From positions 89,574 through 136,243 of the forward strand of contig BLXT01004211.1 in assembly GCA_019648995.1 (NCBI GenBank): DNA of 46,670 bases. Direction: 5' to 3'. This stretch comes from Plakobranchus ocellatus (Eukaryota; Mollusca; Gastropoda; Plakobranchidae). This document shows positions 36,430 through 46,670 of the stretch, in pieces (position 1 is the stretch's first letter; every line of letters begins with the position of its first letter). The position numbers were made by a program, and so were the translations under genes. The notes under the pieces were generated by a model that saw nothing but the letters and a program-made list of their open reading frames with translations, did no database searches and had not been told where the DNA came from.

Positions 36430-36851
36430 TTATGAAAGCTTAGGGAATACAGTATTGAATGTGTTTGAAACAGGTGCCGAAAATTCAAAAGATCCGCCAT
36501 CTTTGCCAAGCTCTGTTGGGAAACATTTTTTCTTGTGTGCATAAAATCTAGTTTTACTGAAGAAACCATGGCAAGTTCGACATATTCTCAAATTAGTCAC
36601 ATGATGCTCTCCCTGATTCCTTTCCCTCATATAGTTTGTTTTGCCACTTGCTTGAAGCTTTTTGTTGTATCTCAAAATGCCATCTTTCCGCAACTTGTCA
36701 AATATGGCATTTTTTGCTTTCTTGGTAAGCCCTACTGCTTGCCTGACTTCTTTCTCATTCTTATGGCGTCTTCTTAAATGCAATGTAAGATTGCTGAATA
36801 GCTGTTCGCAGAACAAACATGGTCGTTTCGGCTTCCTGTACTTCTCAGCAC
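36430..36851 (-). CDS. Candidate alternative 3'-terminal exon: paired zinc-binding module
   Basis: The frame opens at an acceptor (tttcatcttCAG/GT) that joins exon 37612-37667 in phase and ends at TAA, giving about 139 residues. It holds a CxxC...H...H unit (CLFCEQLFSNLTLHLRRRH) and a CxxC...H...C unit (CRTCHGFFSKTRFYAHKKKC), separated by a basic helical linker with KAKNAIFDKLRKDG. The same two-finger order is seen in the exon at 20720-22025. This module resembles zinc-finger regions I associate with crypton-like mobile-element proteins in fish and invertebrates; that link is from memory. No AATAAA is seen shortly after the stop, which weakens the terminal-exon call. It could instead be an intact relic of an inserted element. 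Confidence 0.6.
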
Positions 36852-37611
36852 CTGAAGATGAAAAAAAGCAAACAGACGGAGATGAGAACAAATGAAATGA
36901 AATGACATGAATGAGATATGCCTTTTTTTCTTACTATATGAGATGATGGTTTGCCTAATTTTGATTTAATCATTATTTTACTGCAAATTTTAAGATTGCA
37001 CCTCTTAGTGCATAAGTATTTTTGTAAAGCAATATAGTTAGATTTGTATGCATTGTCTCAACATTGGAGTTCAAATTATTTGCTACGCATTGGATTTACC
37101 TCTCTTGAGGCACATCATTGTAAAGACCTTTTTTAAAAGCTATGTATCTCTATTCAGAGCCAGAATTAGTCATGTACCTTTACATCATTGAAGAGCATCA
37201 ATCTATTCAATAAACAAATTTATTTTTAGTTGCCAGTTCTAAAATGTACAATCAAAGTGGGACTAGCAAAATTTAGAAAAATAATTAAAGATAACCTCTC
37301 GTTGAAATATTCTGACATTATCAATTTTGTTTTTTATTTCACACCCATTTCCAGACAACAAATGCCTGATTTTAAAGTTAGTGTGGCCCTGTCGGCTATA
37401 TAAGCCTTGCAAGGGTGCTGTCGAGGCAGTGGACAGTATGATTGATTAAATGGTATTATCCCCATCGACTGATTTGCCTAGGCCAAGGATCAAACCCAAG
37501 GCCCCAAGACAGGTAATGAAATGTGGCATTAGTTCAACTTTAAGTGGTCTCAGTTACACCAGCCTTTCACAAAGAAATGGAATGACTTTCTTACTAAGCA
37601 AGGGAACTCAC
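36852..37611 (-). other. Intron 5 (short form)
   Basis: AT-rich. At 37380-37520 there is a GC-richer patch with an inverted B-box-like word (reverse complement GGGTTTGATCC), too weak to call a SINE. Nothing else is supported. Confidence 0.45.
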
Positions 37612-37667
37612 TTTTGACCTCAGCTGATTCTGCTGCTTGATGAGTTTGCTCCATGGACAAAGTTTTT
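37612..37667 (-). CDS. MYT1: MYT1-family gene, small exon; branching point for splicing
   Basis: A 56-base exon, acceptor ttttcaTAG and donor GTGAGT. It enters from phase 2 and exits in phase 1, encoding KTLSMEQTHQAAESAEVK. Its phase-1 end is compatible both with the candidate terminal exon at 36851 (A+GT = Ser) and with the MYT1 finger exon at 29450 (A+AT = Asn). It is therefore the predicted point where alternative transcripts diverge. Confidence 0.75.
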
Positions 37668-38059
37668 CTATGAAAAGACATAGGAAACCCGTTTAAATAT
37701 AAATCAAATTTCTGACATCAATGTCTGAAAGCCTAAGACACATTTAATTAACATATTTTTAAAGTTTGTCATGATGAATCACAGCTTTTTATTTTAGGGG
37801 TAAAGCATTACATATACAATACAGTACTGAATAATTATGCCTTCATATACTAGGATGTAAATTATAAATGGAGTAAAAAATCAAATCAAATCTATGCCCT
37901 TTTCTTTGCTCAAATGAACAGATAAGATCAGACATTTTTGTTAAATGAGAATCTTATACTCATGAAAGGTAACAGAGACAAAAATAAAGGAAAGAAGGGT
38001 AAAGCAAACAACATTGACTCTGATTAAAAAAAAAGAAAAGTAAATTACAAATGACTTAC
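37668..38059 (-). other. Intron 4
   Basis: A short AT-rich intron bounded by GTAAGT and ttttcataG on the minus strand. No further feature was seen. Confidence 0.6.
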
Positions 38060-38136
38060 ACTGAAGTTTTCAAAGCAGGGTATGGATACACCTCAGACAT
38101 ACTTCCATCACTCGAGTTAGGGACATAATCACTATC
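38060..38136 (-). CDS. MYT1: MYT1-family gene, small exon (DSDYVPNSSDGSMSEVYPYP)
   Basis: A 77-base exon with a strong acceptor (pyrimidine tract then tttcaaCAG) and the full-consensus donor GTAAGT. It enters in phase 0 from the previous exon and leaves in phase 2. The peptide is polar, starting DSDYVPNSSDGS, and has no recognised domain. Fit at both ends supports the exon strongly. Confidence 0.75.
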
Positions 38137-39198
38137 CTGTTGAAATGAGGAAAAAAAAAAAATGTATAACTTAATGTGAACAGATCACATGTCATACATC
38201 TCCATAGCAACCTCAATGAAATGGCAATATGTGCAACAACTTTTGGCCTAATTACATTCTCAGCATCTCATAGACTTTAAGAAAATTGAAGGAAATGCGT
38301 CTGAGAATTTTTTAAAGTAAGCCTGCAATTTTAATTTTAGTTAACCTTTGTAACGATACAATCAGGCTTTGAACCAGTCTTTTTTTTTAAACAATTGACT
38401 CTTATGGTTCATTCAACTCCTCCATATTGATTGAATGATGTCTGTTGATTGTATAGTTTTCTTGTTTGGTCACTAGACCATGGAAGACTGAGTGCTTTCA
38501 AGGCATTTTCAGTCAGAGGTTTTGTAGCAGTCTGAGAATACGTCCCAGTTGCCTTAACCCTAAATTTACATAAATTTAAGGCGGTAAAAAATATGTGGTC
38601 TGTGGTATGATAATTGGAAACAGTACACTAATAAGCCTAAAATGAAAATGGTCATGCTGTTTAAAAACCAAAGTCAATGTTTTTTCACAACTGGAACAGA
38701 AATTCCATTTCAGTTTACACTTGACAGTCTGAAAATTTGAACAAAAGATCTAGCTGGCTGTTATAGTCTTAATACAATGAAAGGAAGAAATCGCCAGTTT
38801 TTGGAATATAGCTGTTTTGTCTTAAGCTGAAGTTCAAATTTAAAAGGGAACAAGATAAAATGGTAGAAAACCATGCAGACATAACGCTGCAACCTCCTTT
38901 CTTCCTCCAGTTCAGGGTTGAGCCAGACAGAGAAACAGCATGCAGTATTTGATCCAGCTAAGTGGACTGAAATTGAAACATCTTTGTAACTAAATGATAA
39001 AAAATATCCAAATTCAATTTTGAAAATTTACTTTGGAGTAGTTAGTCCTCTTCCTTTAAAAGATATTTCACTCCTAACAGCCTTAAAAAGAATGGTTCCT
39101 CATCTAAATAAACGGTCATATGCCAACACCTACTATCACAAGTCTACATGCTGATTTTTCCGAATTTATAGAAAAACTAAGAAAATGAGAAAATTTAC
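38137..39198 (-). other. Intron 3
   Basis: AT-rich unique-looking sequence. No long frame, no recognised repeat and no RNA gene were seen. Confidence 0.5.
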
Positions 39199-39302
39199 CA
39201 TCTCAGGTTCCTCATTTAAATCACTATACAATTCTTCATCAGTGTCTATATCCATCTGGGAATCATTCTGCAACCATCTTTGGACTTTCGTTTTCGCCCC
39301 AT
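39199..39302 (-). CDS. MYT1: MYT1-family gene, acidic small exon (VQRWLQNDSQMDIDTDEE)
   Basis: A 104-base exon. The acceptor tttcCAG/AT and the donor GAGATG/GTAAAT are both visible. It joins upstream in phase 1 (G+AT = Asp) and ends in phase 0. The peptide is GAKTKVQRWLQNDSQ followed by an acidic tract, MDIDTDEELYSDLNEEPEM. The acidic character is typical of linkers in MYT1-family proteins. No domain name is assigned. Two independent phase matches make it a confident exon. Confidence 0.75.
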
Positions 39303-41077
39303 CTGGAAAATTGTAAATTGACATTATTTTACCATGTTTACCTCTCATACTACAGATTTATAAGCAGTGTCTAGTAATAAATTTCCCTAATCACATAACT
39401 TACCGAAGTCATTGAGCTTTCTTTTCTTTAACTGAGATTATTTATAGTAGTAGGTTAGCTCTTCTTGAATGACTAAGATTGGAAGCAAGACTAAATTGAT
39501 ATTTCTTACATATAGGTGGGCTGAGTAGTTGCTCATAGTAATGGATTTGATTACACCGTTTTGATTGACTCAATCTTATGTTGCAAGTTAGCATGATGGG
39601 TGGAGAAGGTGGAGAGAGGCCAGATATTTTTCTCCTCTGATCTAATTGCATTTGCCGTTCAGCTCTGAATTTTTCTCTTAGATTATTTGATAGAGAGGCT
39701 TGCTACTGCATTGTAGCACCTATTACTTTCGGCTGTAAGGAAAGCTTCACTCGTTGCATTTACTTCTTTACCCAGCTTTCTTTTAACTACATTTATTTGA
39801 ACCAAATTTTGATTTAATTGAAGCCACATTGGAGCCATGACTTTTTCAAGAAGTAACTGGGCACTAGTAACCACTTTAGTCTCAGCCGATTTTGCTTTTT
39901 ATCAATCCCAGGAAGATCTAAACTTTCATTTTGTGCATGCTCATTTCAGATCTAGACCAAGTAGTTTCAAGAATCTAGATTCAAGCAACTACCAAAAAAA
40001 AAAAAAACCACACACACACAAAGTAAGAAAGAAAAAAAGGAACAAGACTTCTGAATTTTTGTACAATAAAAAAAAAAACAAATTATGAACGTTAGGCTAT
40101 TAACCAAAGAGCCACATAACATTATCTACCTTTAAATAGTGTGAAAATGAAACACATTTTCTTGAGATCACTTGTATTTTATTTCTAAAGAAATTGCTGA
40201 ACAGACCCAATCAACTGAGCAGCCATTATCCAAAGGTATAATTAATATAATCCATTTTTTTTTTAATTTCAAAAGATATCTTCTTTTTAAATTAAAATCA
40301 TAGTAACTGTTGTTTACCAAATCCTGAAAATTGTCTACATCTTTACTGTTGACTAAAATTGCCTTCAATTTGTCATTACGATCATATTTCTGTTATGATT
40401 TCCATAATCGGAAATCTTTCTGAGGGCAAGACTTCCAAACACGTCACAAGAAAAGCAAATTTTATGAAAGCTATCACATTACAGAATCATTTAATAACAT
40501 GAAAATAAAACACAATAGTAGCGCTTTAATTCAAAATGAAATGCTGGGACAGATCTGACCAACTAAAACTTGTCCTCCATTATCCTAGATGGTGAACTGA
40601 GGTGACCAATTTCTTTCTGAAAATTTTAAAAGATACTTTATTTTTGGATGAATTTTTTTTATAATTGTGATAAATTTTATGACTTGTCAACAGTTGACCA
40701 AAATTGCCTTTGTATCTTCATTATTATCAGAATATCTCTATGAGTGCAAAATCGGAAATATTCCCAATGTTAGATCGAAAAACTTAGGTCTACCTTACAA
40801 TTCAAAGCCTTGACTGACATTTGAATATAAGTCTAGATCTTCATTTCACTTTTTATCATCAGACAGCACTTGCTTAAGGTTAACGGATAAGGATCAACTC
40901 TAAATGTAGATCTTGAATTTTGACCTTTAGTGATCAAAACATAAAATTAAGGATACAGATCTTGTAAAATAAAGCCTAGATATGGGTAGGTGTATGTCTA
41001 GGCTTACTTAATCCTTTAAAGCAATTAAAAATATACATCTAGATCTCAAAACAAGATTCTAGATTATCTTATCTTAC
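39303..41077 (-). other. Intron 2
   Basis: AT-rich, with dispersed AGATCTAG-type words (around 39950, 40835, 40905, 41035), a short CA run near 40005-40020 and several A-runs. No coding motif was recognised on either strand. Confidence 0.5.
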
Positions 41078-41146
41078 CTATTTGTGAAGGTGGTTCAGTC
41101 TTTCCGTGCCTTGCTTTTAGTAAGGCCAGTTTAACCAACCGTTGAT
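41078..41146 (-). CDS. MYT1: MYT1-family gene, small exon (QRLVKLALLKARHGK)
   Basis: A 69-base exon ending at ATAG/GTAAG in phase 1. With the previous exon ending in phase 1, the acceptor that keeps frame is acaagAG just before ATCAACGG, giving ...PKR-N-QRLVKLALLKARHGKTEPPSQI-D... The pyrimidine tract lies some 35 bases further upstream, so the acceptor is not ideal and the 5' edge is uncertain. The donor and downstream frame are good. The peptide is basic and helical-looking. I do not recognise a domain. The exon could be skipped without breaking frame, because both neighbours are phase 1. Confidence 0.55.
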
Positions 41147-42085
41147 CTCTTGTTTCAGATATGATAGCCTTGGTTCATTGCAAAACAAAAAAAAAAAAAA
41201 AAAAGGGACTGGGCCGAAAAATATATCTCCGCAAAAAAATGTGTTTCAGCTGTCGCAAGTTGTTACACATCTGCAAAAGCAGTTTCTGGCCATAGACACT
41301 GACCAGATAGAGCGAAAAATTTGTTGAAGGCCAGTTTTTTCATGCAAACTTCTGGAATATATACCTTAAAAAAAAAATTTTTTTTAAGCTATATATTAAG
41401 AGCAATTTTGTTAAGAATATCAATAAACAATGTAAAGATTATTCTGATTGATCAAGCAGTCAATTTAAGTACAAAATCCTGGTTAAACCGCAGACATATA
41501 CTCATTATGTATACTTTCTGAGTAGAAAAAGTGGTTTTGCCATAATGGGGTAAAGTTGGTGTTTTACTTGACAATTTCATATCAACATAAATATTTTTTC
41601 CACACAAATCATCTGGCCAGATTTTGTGCAGAGCAGATACAGAACTTCAAGGCCTGCTCTTATCAGTTGAAGTGAAAAGAAGAGAAAAAAAATGTGCCAT
41701 GTGGGCACAGAGTAGCCAAGCAAATTTTGTTGGCCTCAAAATGTCACCATTATCACTCTTGCGGCCAACAAAGTTAAATCTAATAATAGAGCATATGCCA
41801 AAACACATATCAGTTTTTCACTTGATCACTTCAATCAAAGTAGATATCTGAGATGTCACCACATCAAGAGATGTTTGGCAGCAGAAACAAGACAGTGTAA
41901 TATATATGGATATTTTTGACAATTCTCTGTTCTCAATTTATGACAACACTAATCAACACAATTTTTATAATTCAGAATTTTCTTACGGATCCCCCCCCCC
42001 AAGTGATTGGCACTCTCTGAGACACAGTATATTTGCTAAGGACAATTTTTTCCAGCAAAAAACCACAAACTAGAACACAACTTAC
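41147..42085 (-). other. Intron 1 of the MYT1-family gene
   Basis: Starts with GTAAGT on the minus strand. It contains a C11 run near 41989-42000, A/T homopolymers and short open frames without recognisable motifs. Nothing else is seen. Confidence 0.6.
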
Positions 42086-45000
42086 TTCTTTTAGGGATGA
42101 TTACGCCATCTGTAGTGGGGCTGTCGTCTTCATCAGAATCTTCTGGCAGCCTTATCTGTTCTTGTGCGGAAGATGGAGATGGTTGCTCACCAGGCGTGGT
42201 AGGTAGAGTTTTCTGCTGGGCCAGAGATGATTTTTCCAAGCTGTTGGTTGTTATGGTAGACTGCCCAGAAACAATTGGTTGGGTGGGATTTGAACTGGCA
42301 GATTTCAAAGTATCAATAGGGGGAAGGAGACTCACTACCTTTGGCTGGCTAGTGATAGCAGGCTGTCGAGTTGAGGATACAGTGTTTACAGTGGAGGGAA
42401 AGGCCTTCAATGAAATCGTGTGCCCATCTATATTCAAAGTCACTGTTGAAGTGGCAGCATGTGAGGCGGACAGCAGACTAGTCATATTTTTGTTTTGTTT
42501 GCTTGAGGTTGCTGATGTGTCCACATTAGTGACCCCAGGACCAACAGAAGTAATAACAATTGGTGTTTTGGGAACACCATCCTTTTTAGCTTTGCTAGTT
42601 CCTTTTGATCTGCTTGTTACCTTCTTCTGATTGGCAGCTGGGCTATTTGGTATCAGACTAAATTGCGATTTTTCAAAATTGGGGCTAAAAACATCCATAA
42701 TGGGAGCAAAATTTGCATTGGCTGCAGCTTGCTCCTGCCCCATTTCTTTGTTAGGTCTGGGAGCAGTTAAAGAAGCTGATACATAAACAGTGCTCTTTGA
42801 TGATTCGTCTTCACCAATTTCAAGAGAGTCAACGTTAATAGGTACGAAACCTATACTTTCCAATGCCTTCTGATGTTCAGTATTATTTAAGAAATCTGAC
42901 TGTTTGAGTAAAGTTTCTGCAAAAGCTTTACTTCCAGGACTAAGGGGGCAATTTTCTTCTATTTCATCAAAAAACACTTTTCCTGCAGTCGTTAAGCGGC
43001 CATGAGGTCTTGGTATGATCAACCCAGGTCTCTCTTCACTAACAGGAATTCTAGCCTTGGCATTTTCACCATCTTGATTAACATCAGTATCGACAGAACT
43101 GCAGCTATCAGAAGAATAATCTTTTGGATTGTTACCTGTTTTAGAGTAAGTGCTAGACGCAGGATCGTTTGAAGAATTGGCCGACTGATCTAGGCTGCTT
43201 AAGGCCTCGACTTCACCTGCAATGTTTTCTGTAGTACTGACATTTGTGTCATACAAAGCTCGAGCATTCATGCCCAGAACTGACAAAGCTTTGGATTTTC
43301 CCATCCCTTTAAGCTTGGAAGGGAACACCATTAGTCCTGGAATTACCATACTTTTGCGCTTGCGAGGCACGCCTGCCGCCGTTGAGCTCTCCACCTGTTG
43401 TGCTGAACTGTTCAAGTCTGGACTATTGATATCCTGAGCAGGTGTTTTCAAACCCGTGTCAGCGTCACAAGATTTGATAGAGAAAACAATATTTGGTTTA
43501 ATCTTTATGCTCTTCTCGTCATCTGTTGAAGTTTCTAATACATTTTGGACATTAAAAGGCAAGGAAAGATTTTCTTTTGTTTTAACAACCACAGGGTTTT
43601 CTGTCTCAGACCAAGGCTCATGTTGTTTCTTAAGATTTATGATTGCTGTTTTGCCTGATGCCAAATGGACTTTTATTTGAGCCTGATCTGAAAGATTTGA
43701 TTTCTCTTGAGGATCAGAGGAGGACACTGGTTGGTCTTTTCCTGGAGCAGACGGCATAACCTGAACCTCATGATCCTCACAGACAGAATATCTTAACACA
43801 GACATCGAATTCTTGTCAACATTCATATTGTCTTCATTGTGAGGAGTAGATGAGTACATTTTACCTCCACATAGAAAGGATGTACCCCTGGACTGGATGA
43901 TCTGACTGAGCACTGCTGGAGAGCAGACTTTCTTTATTAATGCTGCCATCGAAGGTGAAACTGCATGTTTTTTGGTCTGAGCAGGCTCGGCTCCAGTAAT
44001 CAAAACATCTTCAGTAACTTTGTCTTCCGTTGAATTTGCCATTTCTGAAGCTGAACCTATTGTCTGTTCTTTTGTGCAATGATCATTTTTAGTCAATTCA
44101 GGATTCATTTCCGACCCAGTTTCCAAACACGGTATTGCTGATTCAGATATGTCTGAAACTAATGCAGTATCCTTTCCTACAGAGGAAGCATCTGAAGATA
44201 AAATCGGTCCACTTTTCTTAGGTGAAAGTCCACAACTCTGAATAGATGTTGGAGGTGTGCAGCCGCCAAGTTCACTGCTTGGTGCAGATTCAACTTCAGC
44301 TTCTATAACAGGAGTATGTGTTGAAGATGAATGATTAGCATGAGCAACCGATGACAATACTGAGCTGGACATATTTGAGGTTTGCACATCTGGGAATGAC
44401 TTTAGGGCAAAACTCTTATCTTCTTGCAATGCAACCCTTGAGGACACAGAAGCTGATGTTTGGTCAGGGGAGGGGGAAGGATCAGTGACAAGGTCTTCTG
44501 ATGGGTATCCAGTGGCCAAATTGAATGGTTCATCCACCTTACCATCAGAAAAGGCAGACTGTACATTTTCAGAACTCCATTCAGCCACTATTTCAAAGCC
44601 ACCTAGCTCTTCCATCTTTACATCTACACTTTCAAAACTGCAGTTTTCAACATTTGCTGCTTCTTCATAGGAATCTGAGACTTCCTCTTTTATTTCAACA
44701 CACTCTTGGGATTTGTGCTCAGGACTACTGCTGGGCTGAAGATTATTTGGGTGCTGCTTACTAATAGATTCGTCTGGGATCTGGTCATCCTCAGGACAAA
44801 GATCTGCATCTGAATTTCCTTGGTTCAAGTTGTCTTTTTCAGCACTTTCGTCTTCAATACTTGTAACAAATGCTCTATCTACATTAATTAAACTATTTTC
44901 TTTATATCCATTTTGGTTTTTCGTTTCATCATCTTGTTTCGGTAAAAGAGAACTGGCTACTGAATCTACGGAAGTTATTTCTTTGTCTTTATCTGCTGCA

Positions 45001-46616
45001 CTGATATCAGTGGCTTCAAATGCAGTTTCATCTACACCATCCTTTTCCCTTTTATCATTGTACAAATTATTCTTTTCTTCCAAGTTTGGCAATCCATCAG
45101 ACTTATCAATTTCTTCACAAGATATTTCCTCTTTCACAGTCAAAGTATCTTCTTCACAAGTAGGTTCTTTTAAATCTGGTTTTTCATGGTCATCTGATTT
45201 AGTACTAGTACTTGTTGCCATGCTGTGAACCATCAAGTCTAGAGTGTGCTCCACTTTGAGTAAACGAGCTGCCAGTTTTACCTCTGTATCACGGCTCAGG
45301 TTCTCCACCACAGGAGTTGTCTTGCTGTGGGGAACAGAAGGACTCTTCATATTACAAGCATCAGATGTACATTGAGTCTTTTTTTCCGAGTCGGCATCCT
45401 TGATCACTTGGTCATTTGGTTCATTAATCAAATCAACAGAAATTTCTTGCTTTATTTGGCTATTTTCCTTGAGGTTTTGATTTTCATTGTTTCCCTGATC
45501 CTCAGAAAGCATGCTCACTAGATTCCGTTTCAATTCTTCTGTAGCTGTAATGTCACCAAGTTCTGAAATCTCTGGAATGTTGCCAGTAATATCATCTTCA
45601 GCAGCTGCTTTAGTGCTCTTTCTGCTTTTACCTGCTTTGGATGACAAATCAGCACTCTGTACTTCCAATGCTTTTTCTCCAAGTTTGATGTGTTTCCTAG
45701 TGCTCACTCTGGATCGGTTGGTTTCATCTCCAGAAGAGGGTTCATCCTTTTCTTTATCCCTTTGTTTTCTCTTCATACCAACTGATTCTACTGCAAATCT
45801 GCCACTGTCTCTCTCTGCTCTTTGGACTTCCACTACATTATCTGGCTGTGAGGTAAGTTTTTCTGGTGTTAAAGAAATCTGTTCTTTAACCTTCTCTTTT
45901 TCATTACTTTTTCTTTTCTTCTCTTTAACTCCAGATTCATCAGCAGAAGATAGAGCAATTTTTTTGGAGACACTAGATTTTTTTCCTGGATTTGAAGCAT
46001 CTTTAGGTGAATTTGAAGGAGGAGTAACTAAACTTTGAACGGGAACTTTTCCAGACAGCCGAGGTGCTTGTGGTGTAGCTGCTCTCCTATGATGCAAGCC
46101 TGAGCTGACAGCTTCATTGTGTCGTTTTCTCACACTAGGTACAGCTGGTGCCTCTTCTAAAAGAACCAGCTCTTTGCTTCGTCTACTTCTCGTTAAAGCG
46201 GCAGGTGACACAGAACTATCACTTTTCTCACTGTTTGATTCAATGTGATCCTTTTCATCCATGTCTTTGAGAGATTCTTTCTTTAAAACCCCTGAGCTAC
46301 GACTGCTTCTAGTTACCAGAGGAGTTAGGAAAGTTTCTTCCTTTACAGCACCAGAGTTGCCTAAAGCAGGGACAGGTATTTTCTTCCCATTAACATCACT
46401 GTTACCTTTTGTACTCTGAGACACAGTCTTAACATCCCTTTCAACCTTGGCTTTACTTGGACTTTGCTGTCCAGCCTTAGCATTTCGAGTATTTTTCTGC
46501 ACTGGAGAAATGGCATCATCTCTAGGGGGTTTAGATATTCTTTCAGGAGAAGCTTTGGAGGAACCTGAGGTTGATCGACTCAGCCTTGCCCGTTTGGAGT
46601 TCTGTTCAGGATCCAT
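42086..46616 (-). CDS. MYT1: MYT1-family gene, giant first coding exon (about 1510 codons)
   Basis: An open frame of 4531 bases ends at a good donor (AGAA/GTAAGT) in phase 1; the frame then runs only 15 codons into the intron. The first Met has a good context (aaagATGG). It starts a stretch MDPEQNSKRARLSRS that resembles the vertebrate MYT1 family start (M-x-x-E-x-x-x-K-R-x-R-x-R-S-K), which supports both the start and the family call. The protein is low-complexity, rich in Ser, Glu, Asp and Lys, and likely disordered. Basic NLS-like patches occur near residues 232, 281 and 1094. Six psi-K-x-E SUMO-type sites lie near residues 89, 386, 452, 493, 640 and 664. A more ordered-looking block, GLIIPRPHGRLTTAGKVFF and the next 50 residues, spans about 1196-1268. 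No C2HC finger is present here, unlike vertebrate MYT1 and MYT1L. The frame stays open upstream of this Met. Confidence 0.85.
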
Positions 46617-46670
46617 CTTTTTCTTTGAAGATGTTGGAAGAGAGCCCTCTCTGATGACAAAAAAAAAAAA
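46617..46670 (-). other. Probable 5' UTR / upstream exon part with acceptor-like site
   Basis: Reading the minus strand, a T-run followed by gtcatcag (46653-46660) looks like a splice acceptor about 36 bases upstream of the ATG. The first coding exon may therefore begin there, with a 5' UTR exon outside the window. The frame is open between this acceptor and the ATG, so a coding upstream exon joined in phase 2 cannot be excluded. No promoter is visible in the window. Confidence 0.45.

Larger units (their letters stand above)
2223..46616 (-). other. MYT1: MYT1/MYT1L/ST18-family gene, overall span (3' end outside window)
   Basis: Gene-level entry for the exons listed below. Exon junctions were chosen from visible AG acceptors and GT donors, and reading phase was checked at every junction. 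The line 42086-46616, 41078-41146, 39199-39302, 38060-38136, 37612-37667, 29381-29450, 27674-27723 (or 12245-12306), 11571-11678, 6316-6835, 2223-2585 stays open throughout. Family members are nuclear C2HC zinc-finger transcription factors, best known as neuronal-fate repressors in vertebrates. The last visible exon ends in phase 2 at a GTGAGT donor, and no continuation is seen to its left, so the remaining fingers and the C-terminal coiled coil expected for the family must lie outside the window. Transcripts were not available, so the joins are predictions. Confidence 0.85.

Noticed and set aside
37380..37520. Third tRNA/SINE-like patch with an inverted GGGTTTGATCC
   Set aside because: No convincing A box and no similarity to the two SINEs; too weak to list as an element.
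42097..46038. Several plus-strand frames of 60-177 codons opposite the giant exon
   Set aside because: Antisense shadows of a long Ser/Glu-rich coding exon; no start context, motif or splice signals of their own.
42086..46616. Giant exon as a separate gene unrelated to MYT1
   Set aside because: The KRARLSRS start resembles the MYT1 family and all downstream exon phases connect to the finger exons; still worth confirming with transcripts.
1..46670. CRISPR arrays, bacterial operons, phage or viral genes
   Set aside because: No regularly spaced identical repeats, ribosome-binding sites or compact gene packing; the window is plainly an intron-rich eukaryotic locus.

Overview
The window is eukaryotic nuclear DNA: AT-rich, intron-dominated and full of decayed transposons, SINE-like elements, microsatellites and one run of 631 Ns. 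The single clear gene lies on the minus strand and runs almost end to end. I identify it as a MYT1/MYT1L/ST18-family C2HC zinc-finger transcription factor. The evidence is two recognisable [12 protein letters not shown] finger exons, a MYT1-domain exon (GTDRVLRPM...TPRGNLAKELEKYS), and an N-terminus (MDPEQNSKRARLSRS) like that of vertebrate MYT1 proteins. Base composition, repeat content and the zinc-finger cassette types suggest an invertebrate, plausibly a lophotrochozoan such as a gastropod mollusc. That assignment is inference.

Layout, read in the direction of transcription (right to left): a 4.5-kb first coding exon (42086-46616) encodes about 1510 disordered, acidic/Ser-rich residues with several SUMO-type sites. 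Four small exons follow (41078-41146, 39199-39302, 38060-38136, 37612-37667). Next comes a candidate alternative terminal exon (36430-36851), then the first half of a MYT1 finger (29381-29450) and its second half (27674-27723). A second cassette follows, of three small exons (26346-26420, 25799-25912, 22836-22892) and another candidate terminal exon (20720-22025). The MYT1 line resumes with a second-half finger exon (12245-12306), a linker exon (11571-11678), the MYT1-domain exon (6316-6835) and an acidic-plus-finger exon (2223-2585). The gene continues beyond the left edge. Each proposed splice junction keeps the reading frame, which is the main support for the model.

The most interesting feature is that two separate introns each hold a candidate 3'-terminal exon encoding the same type of paired zinc-binding module (CxxC...H...H, then CxxC...H...C). 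Both have acceptors in a phase compatible with MYT1 exons. The longer one also carries a C-terminal charged helical domain and resembles proteins I associate with crypton-like/tyrosine-recombinase mobile elements, but without an evident catalytic domain. The locus may therefore make MYT1 N-terminus/transposon-finger fusions by alternative splicing and 3'-end choice.

The introns hold two copies of a TIR transposon (AGACCTGCCAAC ends), one with a 6-bp target duplication and an 'empty site' in a neighbouring tandem repeat. They also hold a piggyBac-like transposase relic, a gag-like relic, a 256-bp MITE with 35-bp TIRs, and an inverted pair of tRNA-derived SINEs. No plus-strand host gene, tRNA, rRNA or CRISPR array is supported.
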